64,000 nt of DNA from an uncultured Bacilli bacterium (GTDB taxonomy: Bacteria; Bacillota_I; Bacilli_A; RF39; UBA660), in the NCBI GenBank assembly GCA_934149105.1, contig CAKPDP010000004.1, positions 1 to 64,000 of the forward strand, given 5' to 3'. The notes beneath the pieces were generated by a model. It saw nothing but the letters and a program-made list of their open reading frames with translations. It had not been told where the DNA came from and searched no databases. This document shows, in pieces, positions 17,498 through 25,661 of the stretch (position 1 is the stretch's first letter; each line of letters opens with the position of its first letter). The translations under genes were made by a program, and so were the position numbers.

Positions 17498-18598
17498 ATG
17501 TCCAATTTCCTAGGAGCTTATATTCATATTCCTTTCTGTAGTAATATCTGCAGTTACTGTGATTTTTCTAAAGTATATTATAACGAAACCTTATCTTCTA
17601 ACTATCTAAAATCCTTAGAACAAGAAATTAAAAAAAACTATCAAGGAGAACCTCTAAACTCTATCTATATAGGAGGAGGCACCCCTACTAGTTTAAACTA
17701 TCAAGAATTAGATTATCTTCTTTCCCTAACAAAATATTTTAATTTAACTAAAGATTATGAATTTACTATTGAAACAAATATTGACTGTCTAGATGAAAAA
17801 AAAATTCAGATCTTAAAAAAATATGGAGTCAATAGAGTGAGTTTAGGGGTTCAATCTTTTGACCATAAATGTCTCCAGCTCTTAAATAGAACCCATACTC
17901 AAGAACAAGCTCTTGACATAATAAAAAAATTACAAAATAATGGCTTAGATAATATTAATATTGACCTAATCTATGGTATAATAAACGATATAAAGGTTGT
18001 AGAAACAGACCTTCAAATCTTTCTCTCTCTAAATATTCCTCATGTCTCTTGCTATAGCCTTATTATAGAACCCCATACTGCACTCTATTTAAATAATTAT
18101 TCCAATATCTCTGAAGATATTGAATATAAACAATATAATTTAATAGAGAAAACTCTTACTAGTCATGGGTATAAACATTATGAAATAAGTAATTATGCTA
18201 AAGAAAATTATTTTTCTAAACATAATCTAAATTATTGGAATAATGGTAGTTATTATGGCTTTGGTCTTTCTAGTACTGGTTATCTTCATAATTATCGTCT
18301 TACTAATACCAGAAATCTAACTAAATATCTAAAAGGTGATTATCTTGAGCAAAAAAATTATGAAGATAAAGATCTTCAGATGTCTAATACCATGATCTTG
18401 GGCCTAAGAAAATTAGAAGGAGTAAATCTAACAACATTTCAAAATACTTACCAAGAAGATATTTTCTCAGTTTATGATCTAGATAATCTAATCCTAGATA
18501 AACTTCTAATTATTACTAATAACCACCTAAAAATAAATCCGCAATATTTATATTTATCCAATGAAATATTATTAAACTTTTTAGAAAGGAAATCTTAA
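17498..18598 (+). CDS. hemW: HemW-type radical SAM protein
   Basis: Radical SAM protein with the iron-sulfur motif CSNICSYCDF (C-x3-C-x2-C) near residue 17, then SIYIGGGTPTSL, RVSLGVQSF and GLDNINIDLIYGI, all diagnostic for HemW/HemN-like proteins. At 366 residues and without the HemN N-terminal extension it fits HemW, thought to insert haem into respiratory enzymes and not to act as a coproporphyrinogen oxidase. No haem biosynthesis gene is seen here. Part of the dacA-pilin-hemW-mscS run. Confidence 0.9.
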   Translation: MSNFLGAYIHIPFCSNICSYCDFSKVYYNETLSSNYLKSLEQEIKKNYQGEPLNSIYIGGGTPTSLNYQELDYLLSLTKYFNLTKDYEFTIETNIDCLDEKKIQILKKYGVNRVSLGVQSFDHKCLQLLNRTHTQEQALDIIKKLQNNGLDNINIDLIYGIINDIKVVETDLQIFLSLNIPHVSCYSLIIEPHTALYLNNYSNISEDIEYKQYNLIEKTLTSHGYKHYEISNYAKENYFSKHNLNYWNNGSYYGFGLSSTGYLHNYRLTNTRNLTKYLKGDYLEQKNYEDKDLQMSNTMILGLRKLEGVNLTTFQNTYQEDIFSVYDLDNLILDKLLIITNNHLKINPQYLYLSNEILLNFLERKS

Positions 18599-18600
18599 TT

Positions 18601-19395
18601 ATGCTTAAATTTATTAGTTCTAAACAATTCTTTTTACCAATCATTTACATTTGTCTTGGTGTTATTATCTTTAACATCATCTCTAAATTATTAACTAAAA
18701 TAATCAAAACTCCTATGAAAAAAACTAAAAACATGGAAAAAAAGACTAAGACTGTAACCTCTCTGATCAAAAATATAATTAAATATATAATTGCTATTGT
18801 TGTTGTTATTGCTATTTTAAATGTCTATGGCATTAGCACTACTAGCCTTATAACTGGCTTAGGTTTAGTAGGAGTAGTTGTTGGCCTAGCTTTTGAAGAT
18901 ATCGTCAAAGACTTAATCGCTGGTATTGTTATTATCTTTGATAATCATTACGAAGTAGGGGATTATATCTCAGTTAATGGATTCATGGGAGAAGTAATCT
19001 CCGTTGGCTTAAAAACTACCAAGATCAAGTCTTATACTGGTGAAGTAAAAATAATTTCTAATAGTGCTTTTAATGAGGTGATTAATTATAGCATGGCTGA
19101 TTATAAATTGATTTTAAAAATAGCTATTTCCTATAATCAAGATATCTCTAAGTTTGAAAGCTCTATAACTGAATTAATACCCGGATTAACAAAGTTAGAT
19201 GGTGTTAAAAAAGTAGAACTTTTAGGTATTGATTCCTATGAAGCCTCTAGTATGAAGTATGCTGTTGAAATAACTTGCAAAGCCATGAGTCAATATAGTG
19301 TTAAAAGACAAAGCTTAATCTTGATTAAAAAGAAATTAGATAAAGATAATATTTCAATCCCTTATAATGTTTTAGATATAAATATAAAGAAATAG
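18601..19395 (+). CDS. Small-conductance mechanosensitive channel (MscS family)
   Basis: Relieves turgor by opening under membrane tension. It has two N-terminal membrane segments (about 10-30 and 58-80) and then the pore helix region SLITGLGLVGVVVGLAFEDIVKDLIAGIVIIF, the conserved TM3 of MscS. The beta domain VGDYISVNGFMGEVISVGLKTTKIKS follows. At 264 residues it is near the minimal MscS size. It starts 2 bases after the hemW stop, so it belongs to the same operon. Confidence 0.92.
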   Translation: MLKFISSKQFFLPIIYICLGVIIFNIISKLLTKIIKTPMKKTKNMEKKTKTVTSLIKNIIKYIIAIVVVIAILNVYGISTTSLITGLGLVGVVVGLAFEDIVKDLIAGIVIIFDNHYEVGDYISVNGFMGEVISVGLKTTKIKSYTGEVKIISNSAFNEVINYSMADYKLILKIAISYNQDISKFESSITELIPGLTKLDGVKKVELLGIDSYEASSMKYAVEITCKAMSQYSVKRQSLILIKKKLDKDNISIPYNVLDINIKK

Positions 19396-19407
19396 AAGGT
19401 GTATAAA

Positions 19408-19986
19408 ATGAATAAAATAGAATATTTTAATAATGAATACAAACATATCAAAAATAAAATTGTTGTTAAAGATTTACAATACTTAATAAATTTAGTACCA
19501 GATTATTTTTTTGAAATACCAGCTTCATCTACCGGAAAATATCATCCTGCCTATGCCAGCGGAGAACATGGACTAGTAAGACACACAAAAGCTGCCGTTA
19601 GAATAGCAGTCGAATTCTTTAACGATGAAAGTATTTGTAAATTTTCTGAATTTGATCAAGATCTAATTATCATGGCTTTAGTTTTACATGATAGTTTTAA
19701 AAGTGGCAATCCTAAAGAAAAGTATACAAGAGCCGATCATCCTTTATTAGCTTCTCATTTCATAATGGAACATCAAAAAGAATTGTCCCTTGATCTTGAT
19801 AGTATCAGAAAAGTATGTAGTATGATTGAATCCCATATGGGTCCTTGGAATACTGACTATAGAACTCATGAAGAAATTCTTCCTAAGCCTAAAAGTGCTA
19901 GTGAAAGATTTGTTCATATGTGTGATTACTTAGCTTCTAAAAAGTTATTTGAAATAGCATTTGACGGCATTGAAGTAAAGTATTAA
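19408..19986 (+). CDS. HD-domain phosphohydrolase-like protein
   Basis: The 192-residue protein has a metal-binding HD pattern: GLVRHTKAAVRIA, ALVLHDSFKSGNP, ADHPLLASHF and SMIESHMGPWNT, with histidines and HD in the usual order. The substrate is unknown; relatives act on nucleotides or nucleic-acid ends. ATG at 19408 is used because GAAGGTG lies seven bases upstream. An in-frame GTG at 19399 overlaps that ribosome site and is unlikely. It closes the dacA to mscS run. Confidence 0.75.
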   Translation: MNKIEYFNNEYKHIKNKIVVKDLQYLINLVPDYFFEIPASSTGKYHPAYASGEHGLVRHTKAAVRIAVEFFNDESICKFSEFDQDLIIMALVLHDSFKSGNPKEKYTRADHPLLASHFIMEHQKELSLDLDSIRKVCSMIESHMGPWNTDYRTHEEILPKPKSASERFVHMCDYLASKKLFEIAFDGIEVKY

Positions 19987-20004
19987 AATTATTTTTCTCT
20001 AAAA

Positions 20005-20033
20005 TTGACTTTCTTAACAATTTATGGTATATT
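20005..20033 (+). promoter_or_regulatory. Promoter of the 14-codon gene
   Basis: TTGACT (20005-20010), a 17-bp spacer and TATATT (20028-20033) preceded by TG: a near-consensus extended sigma-A promoter. Confidence 0.75.
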
Positions 20034-20040
20034 TAAAATG

Positions 20041-20069
20041 TAATTTATAAAGGCAGTATTCATAAATTA
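20041..20069 (+). promoter_or_regulatory. Leader hairpin of the 14-codon gene
   Basis: TAATTTAT and ATAAATTA pair perfectly around a 13-base loop at the very start of the predicted transcript, a position that often protects short mRNAs. Confidence 0.45.
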
Positions 20070-20108
20070 TAAGCGTTTAGAATTGGATAGGAAAGGAGAC
20101 TAACCATT

Positions 20109-20153
20109 ATGTGGAGTTTAATTTGGAAAATTCTTAGCGGAAGATTTCACTAA
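20109..20153 (+). CDS. Predicted 14-residue peptide MWSLIWKILSGRFH
   Basis: A very short open frame with all parts of a gene: a strong promoter (20005-20033), a 5' hairpin, the ribosome site GAAAGGAG 10 bases before ATG, 14 codons and TAA, then a 12-bp terminator-like stem three bases later. The peptide is amphipathic and cationic with two tryptophans, as in membrane-active or signalling peptides. The next gene has its own promoter, so this is a separate transcript. I do not recognise the sequence. It could be a toxin, a bacteriocin-like or pheromone peptide, a type I antitoxin-system peptide, or the leader peptide of a regulatory RNA. Confidence 0.5.
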   Translation: MWSLIWKILSGRFH

Positions 20154-20156
20154 GAT

Positions 20157-20184
20157 AAAGACCAGTTCACAAGAATTGGTCTTT
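20157..20184 (+). terminator. Terminator of the 14-codon gene
   Basis: AAAGACCAGTTC and GAATTGGTCTTT form a 12-bp stem (one G-U) with loop ACAA. The T-run is short (CTTTATTT), so efficiency is uncertain. Confidence 0.65.
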
Positions 20185-20230
20185 ATTTACCCAAAAAGTG
20201 TCAAATTAAATTCTAACTTAACTTTTAATC

Positions 20231-20259
20231 TTGGAAACTTTTCTATCATCTGTTATAAT
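20231..20259 (+). promoter_or_regulatory. Promoter of the CPBP-family gene
   Basis: TTGGAA (20231-20236), a 17-bp spacer and TATAAT (20254-20259) with TG upstream. It lies after the terminator, so the 14-codon gene and the CPBP gene are separate units. Confidence 0.65.
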
Positions 20260-20277
20260 TATATCAAGGTGATAATA

Positions 20278-20961
20278 ATGACTAAGACACAAGGCAAAAA
20301 TATTATAGTTTGCACACTAACAGTATTAATATATTTCTTATGGAGCTACCTGGTATCAGGACTTACTAGCCTTTTTAACCTCCAAGGAAACATTAAGTTG
20401 TGGATAAGTGCCCTTATTTTTGCAATCTTATTACTCATTTATATTATCGTTTATCACCGCGATCTAAAGACTTCCTTAAAAAATTTAAAAAAAGATTTTT
20501 TAAAAAATAATTTAAGTAGTCTTAAAATATTTTTTCTTGGTTATTCTATCTATTTTATCATCAGTACTCTTATTAATGTCTTTTTCCCTGACATCTACTA
20601 TGTTAATAATACCCTTGAGGGCTTCCGAACCATTCCAGTCTTGGCTATCTTCTTTATGCTAATTTATTATCCTATAATAGAAGAACTTGTCTTCAAGCTT
20701 TCTTTTAAAAAAATAATAACCAACAAATGGTCATTTGTAATAATAACTGGCTTCTTAAATGCCTTTTTCCAAGTGGCTCTATCCGCTACTAATACCATTA
20801 GCTTAATTATTATTTTATCTGATACAATCTTTTATATGACTTTATCTTATATCTATTTTGAAACTGATAATATTTTTATTAGCATTTTCTATCGAATGTT
20901 ATCTAATATATTACCAGTAATTGCTACTTGTTTTTCTATAGCAGGTGTTTTCTTGAAATAA
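20278..20961 (+). CDS. CPBP-family (Abi/CAAX-like) membrane protein, probably non-catalytic
   Basis: The 227-residue integral membrane protein has about seven or eight helices and the CPBP fold: PIIEELVFKLSFKK as motif 1, TGFLNAFFQVALSA as motif 2, SIFYRMLSNILP as motif 3. Active CPBP proteases need EExxxR, a histidine in motif 2 and H/N in motif 3. Here R is K, the first H is Q and the second H is R, so catalysis is doubtful. Some family members give self-immunity to bacteriocins, and a short cationic peptide gene lies directly upstream. ATG at 20278 with AAGGTGATAAT is chosen over an upstream in-frame start that lies in the previous terminator. Confidence 0.7.
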   Translation: MTKTQGKNIIVCTLTVLIYFLWSYLVSGLTSLFNLQGNIKLWISALIFAILLLIYIIVYHRDLKTSLKNLKKDFLKNNLSSLKIFFLGYSIYFIISTLINVFFPDIYYVNNTLEGFRTIPVLAIFFMLIYYPIIEELVFKLSFKKIITNKWSFVIITGFLNAFFQVALSATNTISLIIILSDTIFYMTLSYIYFETDNIFISIFYRMLSNILPVIATCFSIAGVFLK

Positions 20962-20974
20962 TGGAGGTAATATT

Positions 20975-21130
20975 ATGGTAACAAAATTATCTGTTTTTAA
21001 TGCACTCTCCATATTTGGAGCAGTAATTAATGATACCCAAAATACTAATAATTTAAGTATGATCATCGTAGGAATGATTATTATAATTTTTATTCTCGTG
21101 GGAGCAGTCCTTTTTGCTCCTAAAAAATAG
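20975..21130 (+). CDS. Predicted 51-residue single-span membrane protein
   Basis: Starts 14 bases after the CPBP gene with a consensus GGAGG seven bases before ATG. The sequence begins MVTKLSVFNALSIFGAVIND and has one hydrophobic helix (MIIVGMIIIIFILVGAVLFA, about 29-48) and a PKK end. Not recognised. Likely co-transcribed with the CPBP gene and followed by a terminator at 21209. The size and layout resemble small immunity, holin-like or sortase-free surface peptides, but nothing decides between them. Confidence 0.6.
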   Translation: MVTKLSVFNALSIFGAVINDTQNTNNLSMIIVGMIIIIFILVGAVLFAPKK

Positions 21131-21208
21131 TAATGAAATGATTAGAAAATTAGCAAAGCGTTTAAATAAAGTTCTAAATAATCTTTATTTATTATAAAAT
21201 ATGTATAA

Positions 21209-21235
21209 CATATAACGGCAGTTATGTTTTTTTTT
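21209..21235 (+). terminator. Intrinsic terminator after the small membrane-protein gene
   Basis: ATATAAC and GTTATGT pair around GGCA and are followed by eight or more T. Confidence 0.75.
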
Positions 21236-21265
21236 CCTCTAAAATCATCTCTATAAAATGTCTAA

Positions 21266-21300
21266 GCAAAAAAAGTTTTGCCAGTCTATTTGCAAAACTT
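21266..21300 (-). terminator. Minus-strand terminator-like hairpin without a gene
   Basis: Read on the minus strand, AAGTTTTGC and GCAAAACTT pair and run into about seven T. No minus-strand gene lies upstream of it, so it may be left over from a lost gene. Confidence 0.4.
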
Positions 21301-21341
21301 CACGAAAAATTTATAAGAAAGTAATAGTTAATATAATAAAG

Positions 21342-21533
21342 ATGAGAAACAGTTATGAATATTGGCAAATTAAAAAGTTAATATTATATCAAAGAGAAAA
21401 TGGTAATGTTTAAATAGAAGCCTTATATAATTTAGACAAATATGAAAAATATCGTGTGGTACAAGTTCAAAAATATATATCTGATTTTGATAAATTAATA
21501 TTAGAAACTAAAAATATTAAATCTCAAGACTAA
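21342..21533 (+). pseudogene. Decayed short gene with an internal stop
   Basis: A 63-codon frame begins MRNSYEYWQIKKLILYQRE, is interrupted by TAA at 21411, and continues in the same frame (IEALYNLDKYEKYRVVQVQK) to a TAA at 21531. The residues on both sides of the stop look like protein-coding sequence (Glu, Lys, Tyr rich), suggesting one gene broken by one mutation. The family is not recognised, and no ribosome site is obvious. Confidence 0.35.
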
Positions 21534-21603
21534 ATCTATAAGTTATGAAGATACATTTCACGAGAGTTATTGAGTTTAATTTAATTGACAAGATAGGTAC
21601 CAA

Positions 21604-21632
21604 TTTACATCTTTAACTATCCATGATATAAT
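21604..21632 (+). promoter_or_regulatory. Promoter of obg
   Basis: TTTACA (21604-21609), a 17-bp spacer and TATAAT (21627-21632) with TG upstream, 23 bases before the ATG. Confidence 0.75.
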
Positions 21633-21654
21633 AAATACCAAAAGGAGGGATAAC

Positions 21655-22923
21655 ATGTTTGTTGATGAAGTTAACCTAGAAGTAGAAGCTGGCCGTGGTG
21701 GTGACGGCTGTATGGCCTTTAGAAGAGAAAAATTTGTACCTATGGGTGGACCTTTTGGTGGTAACGGTGGAAAAGGTGGCGATATCATCTTTAAAGCCGA
21801 CGAAGGTTTAAGAACTCTAATAGATTTAAGATACCAGAAAAAAATTAAAGGTTCTGCCGGTTTAAATGGTGAAGGAAAAAATAAAAATGGTAAGAATGCC
21901 GAAGATACCATTATTAAAGTTCCTGTTGGATCAACTATTAAAGATGCCGATACCAACCTTGTTATTGCTGACTTAACTAAACACGGTGAAGAAGTTATCG
22001 TTGCAACTGGGGGTAGGGGAGGTCGTGGTAATGTAACCTTAGCAACTAGAAGTAATCCTTGTCCTTCCTTCTGTGAACGTGGAGAACCAGGAGAAGTTCG
22101 TGCCATTAAAGTTGAACTTCGTATGCTTGCCGATGTTGGTCTAGTAGGACTACCTAGTGTTGGTAAATCAACTATTCTCTCTATGATTTCTAATGCTAAC
22201 CCTAAAATAGCCTCTTATCACTTCACTACTCTTAGTCCTAATTTAGGTGTTGTTAGAACTAAAGATTATAGTTTCACCGTTGCTGATCTTCCAGGACTAA
22301 TCGAAGGAGCTTCCACTGGTCTAGGCTTGGGCCATAAATTCTTAAAACATATTGAAAGAACTAAAGTTATAGCACATATAATTGATATGTCTGGTCAAGA
22401 AGGACGTGATCCCTATGAAGATTATCAAGTAATCAGAAAAGAACTAGAAGAATTTAGCCCTAAACTAATTACTAAACCTGAAATAATAATTGCCAATAAG
22501 ATGGATTTACCAACATCAGCTGCCAATCTAGAAGAATTTAAGAAAAAAATAACTAGCCCCATCTATGAAATATCAGCTTTAAATAATACTGGCCTTGATA
22601 AAGTTATTGAAGAACTTAAAGAATTATTAAAAACTATCCCTGATGATATCTTATTTGATAAAGAAGTTCAAGAAAAACATGTTCTTTATAAATTTAAACA
22701 AGAAAAACCATATCAAATAACTAAAGAAAAAGATGCTTATGTTATAAGTGGTAAAGAAGTCGAAAGAATATTCAAGATGATTAACTTTAATACTGATGAA
22801 GCCATTAATAGATTTAGTCGAAAATTACGTAAAATGGGTATTGATGACGAATTAGAACAAATGGGTATTCAAGAAGGAGATATTGTTAAAATTCTTGACT
22901 ATGAATTTGAATATACAAAATAA
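21655..22923 (+). CDS. obg: GTPase Obg (CgtA)
   Basis: Essential GTPase involved in large-subunit ribosome assembly and stress control. The glycine-rich Obg fold (MFVDEVNLEVEAGRGGDGCM, then GNGGKGGD, GGRGGRGN) covers residues 1-157. The G domain has GLPSVGKST, DLPGLIEGAS and NKMDLP. A C-terminal OCT domain (about 345-422, FKQEKPYQITKEKDAYVISG) is present, as in Firmicutes. At 422 residues it is normal. AAGGAGGG precedes the ATG, and the upstream promoter makes it its own unit. Confidence 0.97.
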   Translation: MFVDEVNLEVEAGRGGDGCMAFRREKFVPMGGPFGGNGGKGGDIIFKADEGLRTLIDLRYQKKIKGSAGLNGEGKNKNGKNAEDTIIKVPVGSTIKDADTNLVIADLTKHGEEVIVATGGRGGRGNVTLATRSNPCPSFCERGEPGEVRAIKVELRMLADVGLVGLPSVGKSTILSMISNANPKIASYHFTTLSPNLGVVRTKDYSFTVADLPGLIEGASTGLGLGHKFLKHIERTKVIAHIIDMSGQEGRDPYEDYQVIRKELEEFSPKLITKPEIIIANKMDLPTSAANLEEFKKKITSPIYEISALNNTGLDKVIEELKELLKTIPDDILFDKEVQEKHVLYKFKQEKPYQITKEKDAYVISGKEVERIFKMINFNTDEAINRFSRKLRKMGIDDELEQMGIQEGDIVKILDYEFEYTK

Positions 22924-22944
22924 TTAAAAAACTAGTCTAAATAA

Positions 22945-22974
22945 TTGACTTGTTTTTTTAATCTGTGCTAAAAT
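22945..22974 (+). promoter_or_regulatory. Promoter of the hypothetical gene at 23009
   Basis: TTGACT (22945-22950), an 18-bp spacer and TAAAAT (22969-22974) with TG upstream. Confidence 0.6.
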
Positions 22975-23008
22975 TAAAGTATAAAATAGAGTAGTGAGGT
23001 GTAATACT

Positions 23009-23773
23009 ATGGAAACAAGTAGATATATAAAAAGAGATAACGATCGTAGTTTTTATTTAAATAAATTTAAAGTAACTCCTGAACTTGTGAAGGATGATTT
23101 CTTTCAAGATTTTCTAGATACTGCTAAAAAAGTAAGCACAGGCCTACCAGATCAAGAAAGTTTAATACCTTATTTAATATCTTATAATAAAGATCCAGAT
23201 AATCCTTATAAATATACAAGACGAGTGGTTTTAGGAACTCCTAGTCGATCTAAATTTTTAGCCTTAGTTCCTACTGAAGATAATAAATTTACTCCTAAAT
23301 TTGTCCCTTTATCTCAACTAAAACGTGATTATGGCCTTCAAATATCTCTTCGAACTGAACAACATTTGTTTTCTACTACTAGTTCTGTAAGCCTTGTTGA
23401 TAGTGGTAAATATATAGATAAAGATACCGGTAGAGCTATTAGTGATCTCCGTGCTGATACTTACCTTAATTTCTTAGATTATTACTTAGAAAGAGAAAAG
23501 AGTAAACCTTACTTAAGAGAAGCTGCCGAAATAGATACTCTAAATATTCCTGTCTATGAACAGCCACTAAATATCGATGGTCAAAAAGTTCCCGTTACTA
23601 GATTTGTAGAAGGTGCTTTTGAAGGACCTGGATATCAACCAGAAGAGATTCAACCTGCTAAACATAAAGCCTTTGATTGTTTAAAAGATCTGGAGCCTAA
23701 AGAAAAGAGTAATGTTATCGATATTACTCAGTATATGCCTAAGACAACTCCACATAGAAGTGGTCGCAAATAA
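23009..23773 (+). CDS. Hypothetical soluble protein
   Basis: The 254-residue protein starts METSRYIKRDNDRSFYLNKF. It has no signal peptide, no membrane segment and no motif I recognise. It is charged and Pro-rich toward the end (TQYMPKTTPHRSGRK). ATG at 23009 is used because GAGGTG lies eight bases upstream; an in-frame start at 22994 would overlap that site. Single gene between its own promoter and a strong terminator. Confidence 0.75.
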   Translation: METSRYIKRDNDRSFYLNKFKVTPELVKDDFFQDFLDTAKKVSTGLPDQESLIPYLISYNKDPDNPYKYTRRVVLGTPSRSKFLALVPTEDNKFTPKFVPLSQLKRDYGLQISLRTEQHLFSTTSSVSLVDSGKYIDKDTGRAISDLRADTYLNFLDYYLEREKSKPYLREAAEIDTLNIPVYEQPLNIDGQKVPVTRFVEGAFEGPGYQPEEIQPAKHKAFDCLKDLEPKEKSNVIDITQYMPKTTPHRSGRK

Positions 23774-23777
23774 TAGT

Positions 23778-23810
23778 AAAAAAGTGTTAAATAGTATTTA
23801 CCACTTTTTT
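23778..23810 (+). terminator. Intrinsic terminator after the hypothetical gene
   Basis: AAAAAAGTG-TAAA pairs with TTTA-CACTTTTTT. The -35 box of the next promoter lies inside it. Confidence 0.8.
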
Positions 23811-23825
23811 AATTTTTGTTATAAT
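23797..23825 (+). promoter_or_regulatory. Promoter of the hybrid kinase gene
   Basis: TTTACC (23797-23802), a 17-bp spacer and TATAAT (23820-23825) with TG upstream, overlapping the preceding terminator. Confidence 0.6.
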
Positions 23826-23863
23826 TAAACTAGAAATAAGATAGAAGAAAGTGAGTTGGCATT

Positions 23864-25660
23864 ATGGTGTTATGTTTAAGATTAATAGGATTATTATTTA
23901 TAATTTTATTACTAATAGTTTTCTTTAAAAAAGATAAATTAAATAAAACTAATAGTAAAATTTTTAAAAGATTAATAATTCTAAATTTATTAGGAGAAAT
24001 ATTAGTTATAATTATTTCTAAATTTAATTCTAATGTTATTTTAACTAAAATGTTTTTAGGATATCAACTAATCTTTTTGATATGGTATTTTTTATATATT
24101 TTTTCATCTAGTCGTAAAAACAAGTATATAGCAAGTGATAGTACTTATCAAAAGTCCTTAAATAATATGATGATTTTAAGCTCTATATTGACAGTAATTT
24201 CTATTGCGTCCCTTATTATTGCTCCTCTATATCTAACTCCTATCGCTGGTCTAGCCCTAAATATTACCTTTATTGCCTCTTTAGTAATCTTAATGTTTAG
24301 TTGTTTTTCTCTAACCATAAATATAAGTTACTTCTCTCAAAAACAATATCTAACCCTTTTATTAATAACTCTTTTAGAAAGTGCTTTCCTTCTTTTGGGT
24401 CACTATACAGATATTATCATTGAAGCCTTAGGTGAAACCTTCATCTTATATCTTTTATATTTCTTTATTGAAAATCCTGATCTCAAAATAATCAATAACC
24501 TAACCCTTGCTAAAGAACAAGCTGAACGCAACAGCCATGAAAAATCGGCCTTTCTAACTAATATGTCCCATCAAATTAGAACCCCTATTAGTGTTATTGA
24601 TGGCTTAAGCCAATTAATTGAAAATGAAAGTGATCTAAAATTTATCAAGGAAAACACTAAAGACATTCGTGTTGCCTCTAAAAATCTTGTTGATCTTGTT
24701 AATGGTATCCTTGATATCTCACTTTTAGAATCTGGAAGCATCAAAATAAATAATAAAAATTATGAAACCTATGAAATGTTTGAAAGTGTTATAGAATTAT
24801 CTAAATCGATGGTTATTAATAAAAAAGTTGAAATAAAATCCAACATAGCGGACAATATTCCTACCGTTTTATATGGTGATTCTGAAAGAATAAAACAAGT
24901 CTTATTAAATCTTTTAAGTAATGCTATTAAATTTACTAAAGAAGGTTCTGTTGAATTAAAAGTAACTGCCACTGTCTCCGGGTCCCTTTGTCGTTTAAAG
25001 ATGTCTGTTAAAGATACAGGTATTGGTATCAGTAAAGAAAATATTCATAAAATCTTTACTAAATTTCAAAAACTAAATGATAATAATAATAGTGAAGGAA
25101 ATGGTCTAGGTCTTGTTATAACGCAAAACTTAGTCGAGCTAATGAATGGTAAAATTGATGTCGAAAGTGAATATGGTCTAGGTTCTATCTTTACTGTAAT
25201 TATTGATCAAAAAATAATTTCTCCACTTACTAAAGAACAATTATTAAAAAATAAAACTACTAAAGAAGTTAAAACTTTTGATGCTAAAGATAAGAAAGTT
25301 TTAGTTGTCGATGATAATAGATTAAATCTTAAAGTAGCCTCTAAATTATTATCTTCTTATAATATTGATGTTACAACATGTAATAGTGGTGAAGATTTCT
25401 TAGAACTAATTGATAAAAATCAAGACTTTGACTTAATCTTAATGGATGATATGATGCCTAACATGAGTGGTGTTGAAACTTTAGAAATATTTAAAAAACA
25501 AGAACGCGTTAGTGGTTTCTATATCCCCGTTGTTGTCCTAACTGCCAATGCCGTAACAGGAATGAAAGAAGATTATCTAGCAAAAGGTTTTGATGATTAC
25601 CTAGCTAAACCAATTGAAAAACCAGAATTAAATAGAGTATTAAAAAAATTTTTGAAATAG
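23864..25660 (+). CDS. Hybrid sensor histidine kinase
   Basis: Membrane-bound signalling kinase of 598 residues. About six membrane helices fill residues 1-205 with little extracellular sequence. HisKA has its histidine at 236 in MSHQIRTP, and HATPase_c shows NLLSNAIKFT, DTGIGI and GLGLVITQNL. A C-terminal receiver domain (477-598) has VVDD, the phospho-acceptor D528 in LILMDDMMP and the lysine of LAKP. The residue after the histidine is Gln, not the usual Glu. No separate response regulator or HPt gene is adjacent, so the output is unknown. Confidence 0.93.
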   Translation: MVLCLRLIGLLFIILLLIVFFKKDKLNKTNSKIFKRLIILNLLGEILVIIISKFNSNVILTKMFLGYQLIFLIWYFLYIFSSSRKNKYIASDSTYQKSLNNMMILSSILTVISIASLIIAPLYLTPIAGLALNITFIASLVILMFSCFSLTINISYFSQKQYLTLLLITLLESAFLLLGHYTDIIIEALGETFILYLLYFFIENPDLKIINNLTLAKEQAERNSHEKSAFLTNMSHQIRTPISVIDGLSQLIENESDLKFIKENTKDIRVASKNLVDLVNGILDISLLESGSIKINNKNYETYEMFESVIELSKSMVINKKVEIKSNIADNIPTVLYGDSERIKQVLLNLLSNAIKFTKEGSVELKVTATVSGSLCRLKMSVKDTGIGISKENIHKIFTKFQKLNDNNNSEGNGLGLVITQNLVELMNGKIDVESEYGLGSIFTVIIDQKIISPLTKEQLLKNKTTKEVKTFDAKDKKVLVVDDNRLNLKVASKLLSSYNIDVTTCNSGEDFLELIDKNQDFDLILMDDMMPNMSGVETLEIFKKQERVSGFYIPVVVLTANAVTGMKEDYLAKGFDDYLAKPIEKPELNRVLKKFLK

Positions 25661-25661
25661 T

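Larger units (their letters stand above)
21131..21341. other. Gene-free stretch with terminators
   Basis: No supported gene. It holds a 19-codon frame (MIRKLAKRLNKVLNNLYLL from 21138) with no ribosome site, an AT-rich AAATAAAG/CTTTATTT hairpin, and two terminator-like hairpins, one on each strand. Confidence 0.5.

Noticed and set aside
20109..20153. Tryptophan attenuator leader peptide for the CPBP gene
   Set aside because: The two Trp codons are not adjacent, the next gene has its own promoter after the terminator, and it is not a tryptophan gene. Kept only as a minor alternative.
21138..21197. 19-codon basic frame MIRKLAKRLNKVLNNLYLL after the 51-residue gene
   Set aside because: No ribosome site and it overlaps an AT-rich hairpin. 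It is noted within the gene-free stretch only.
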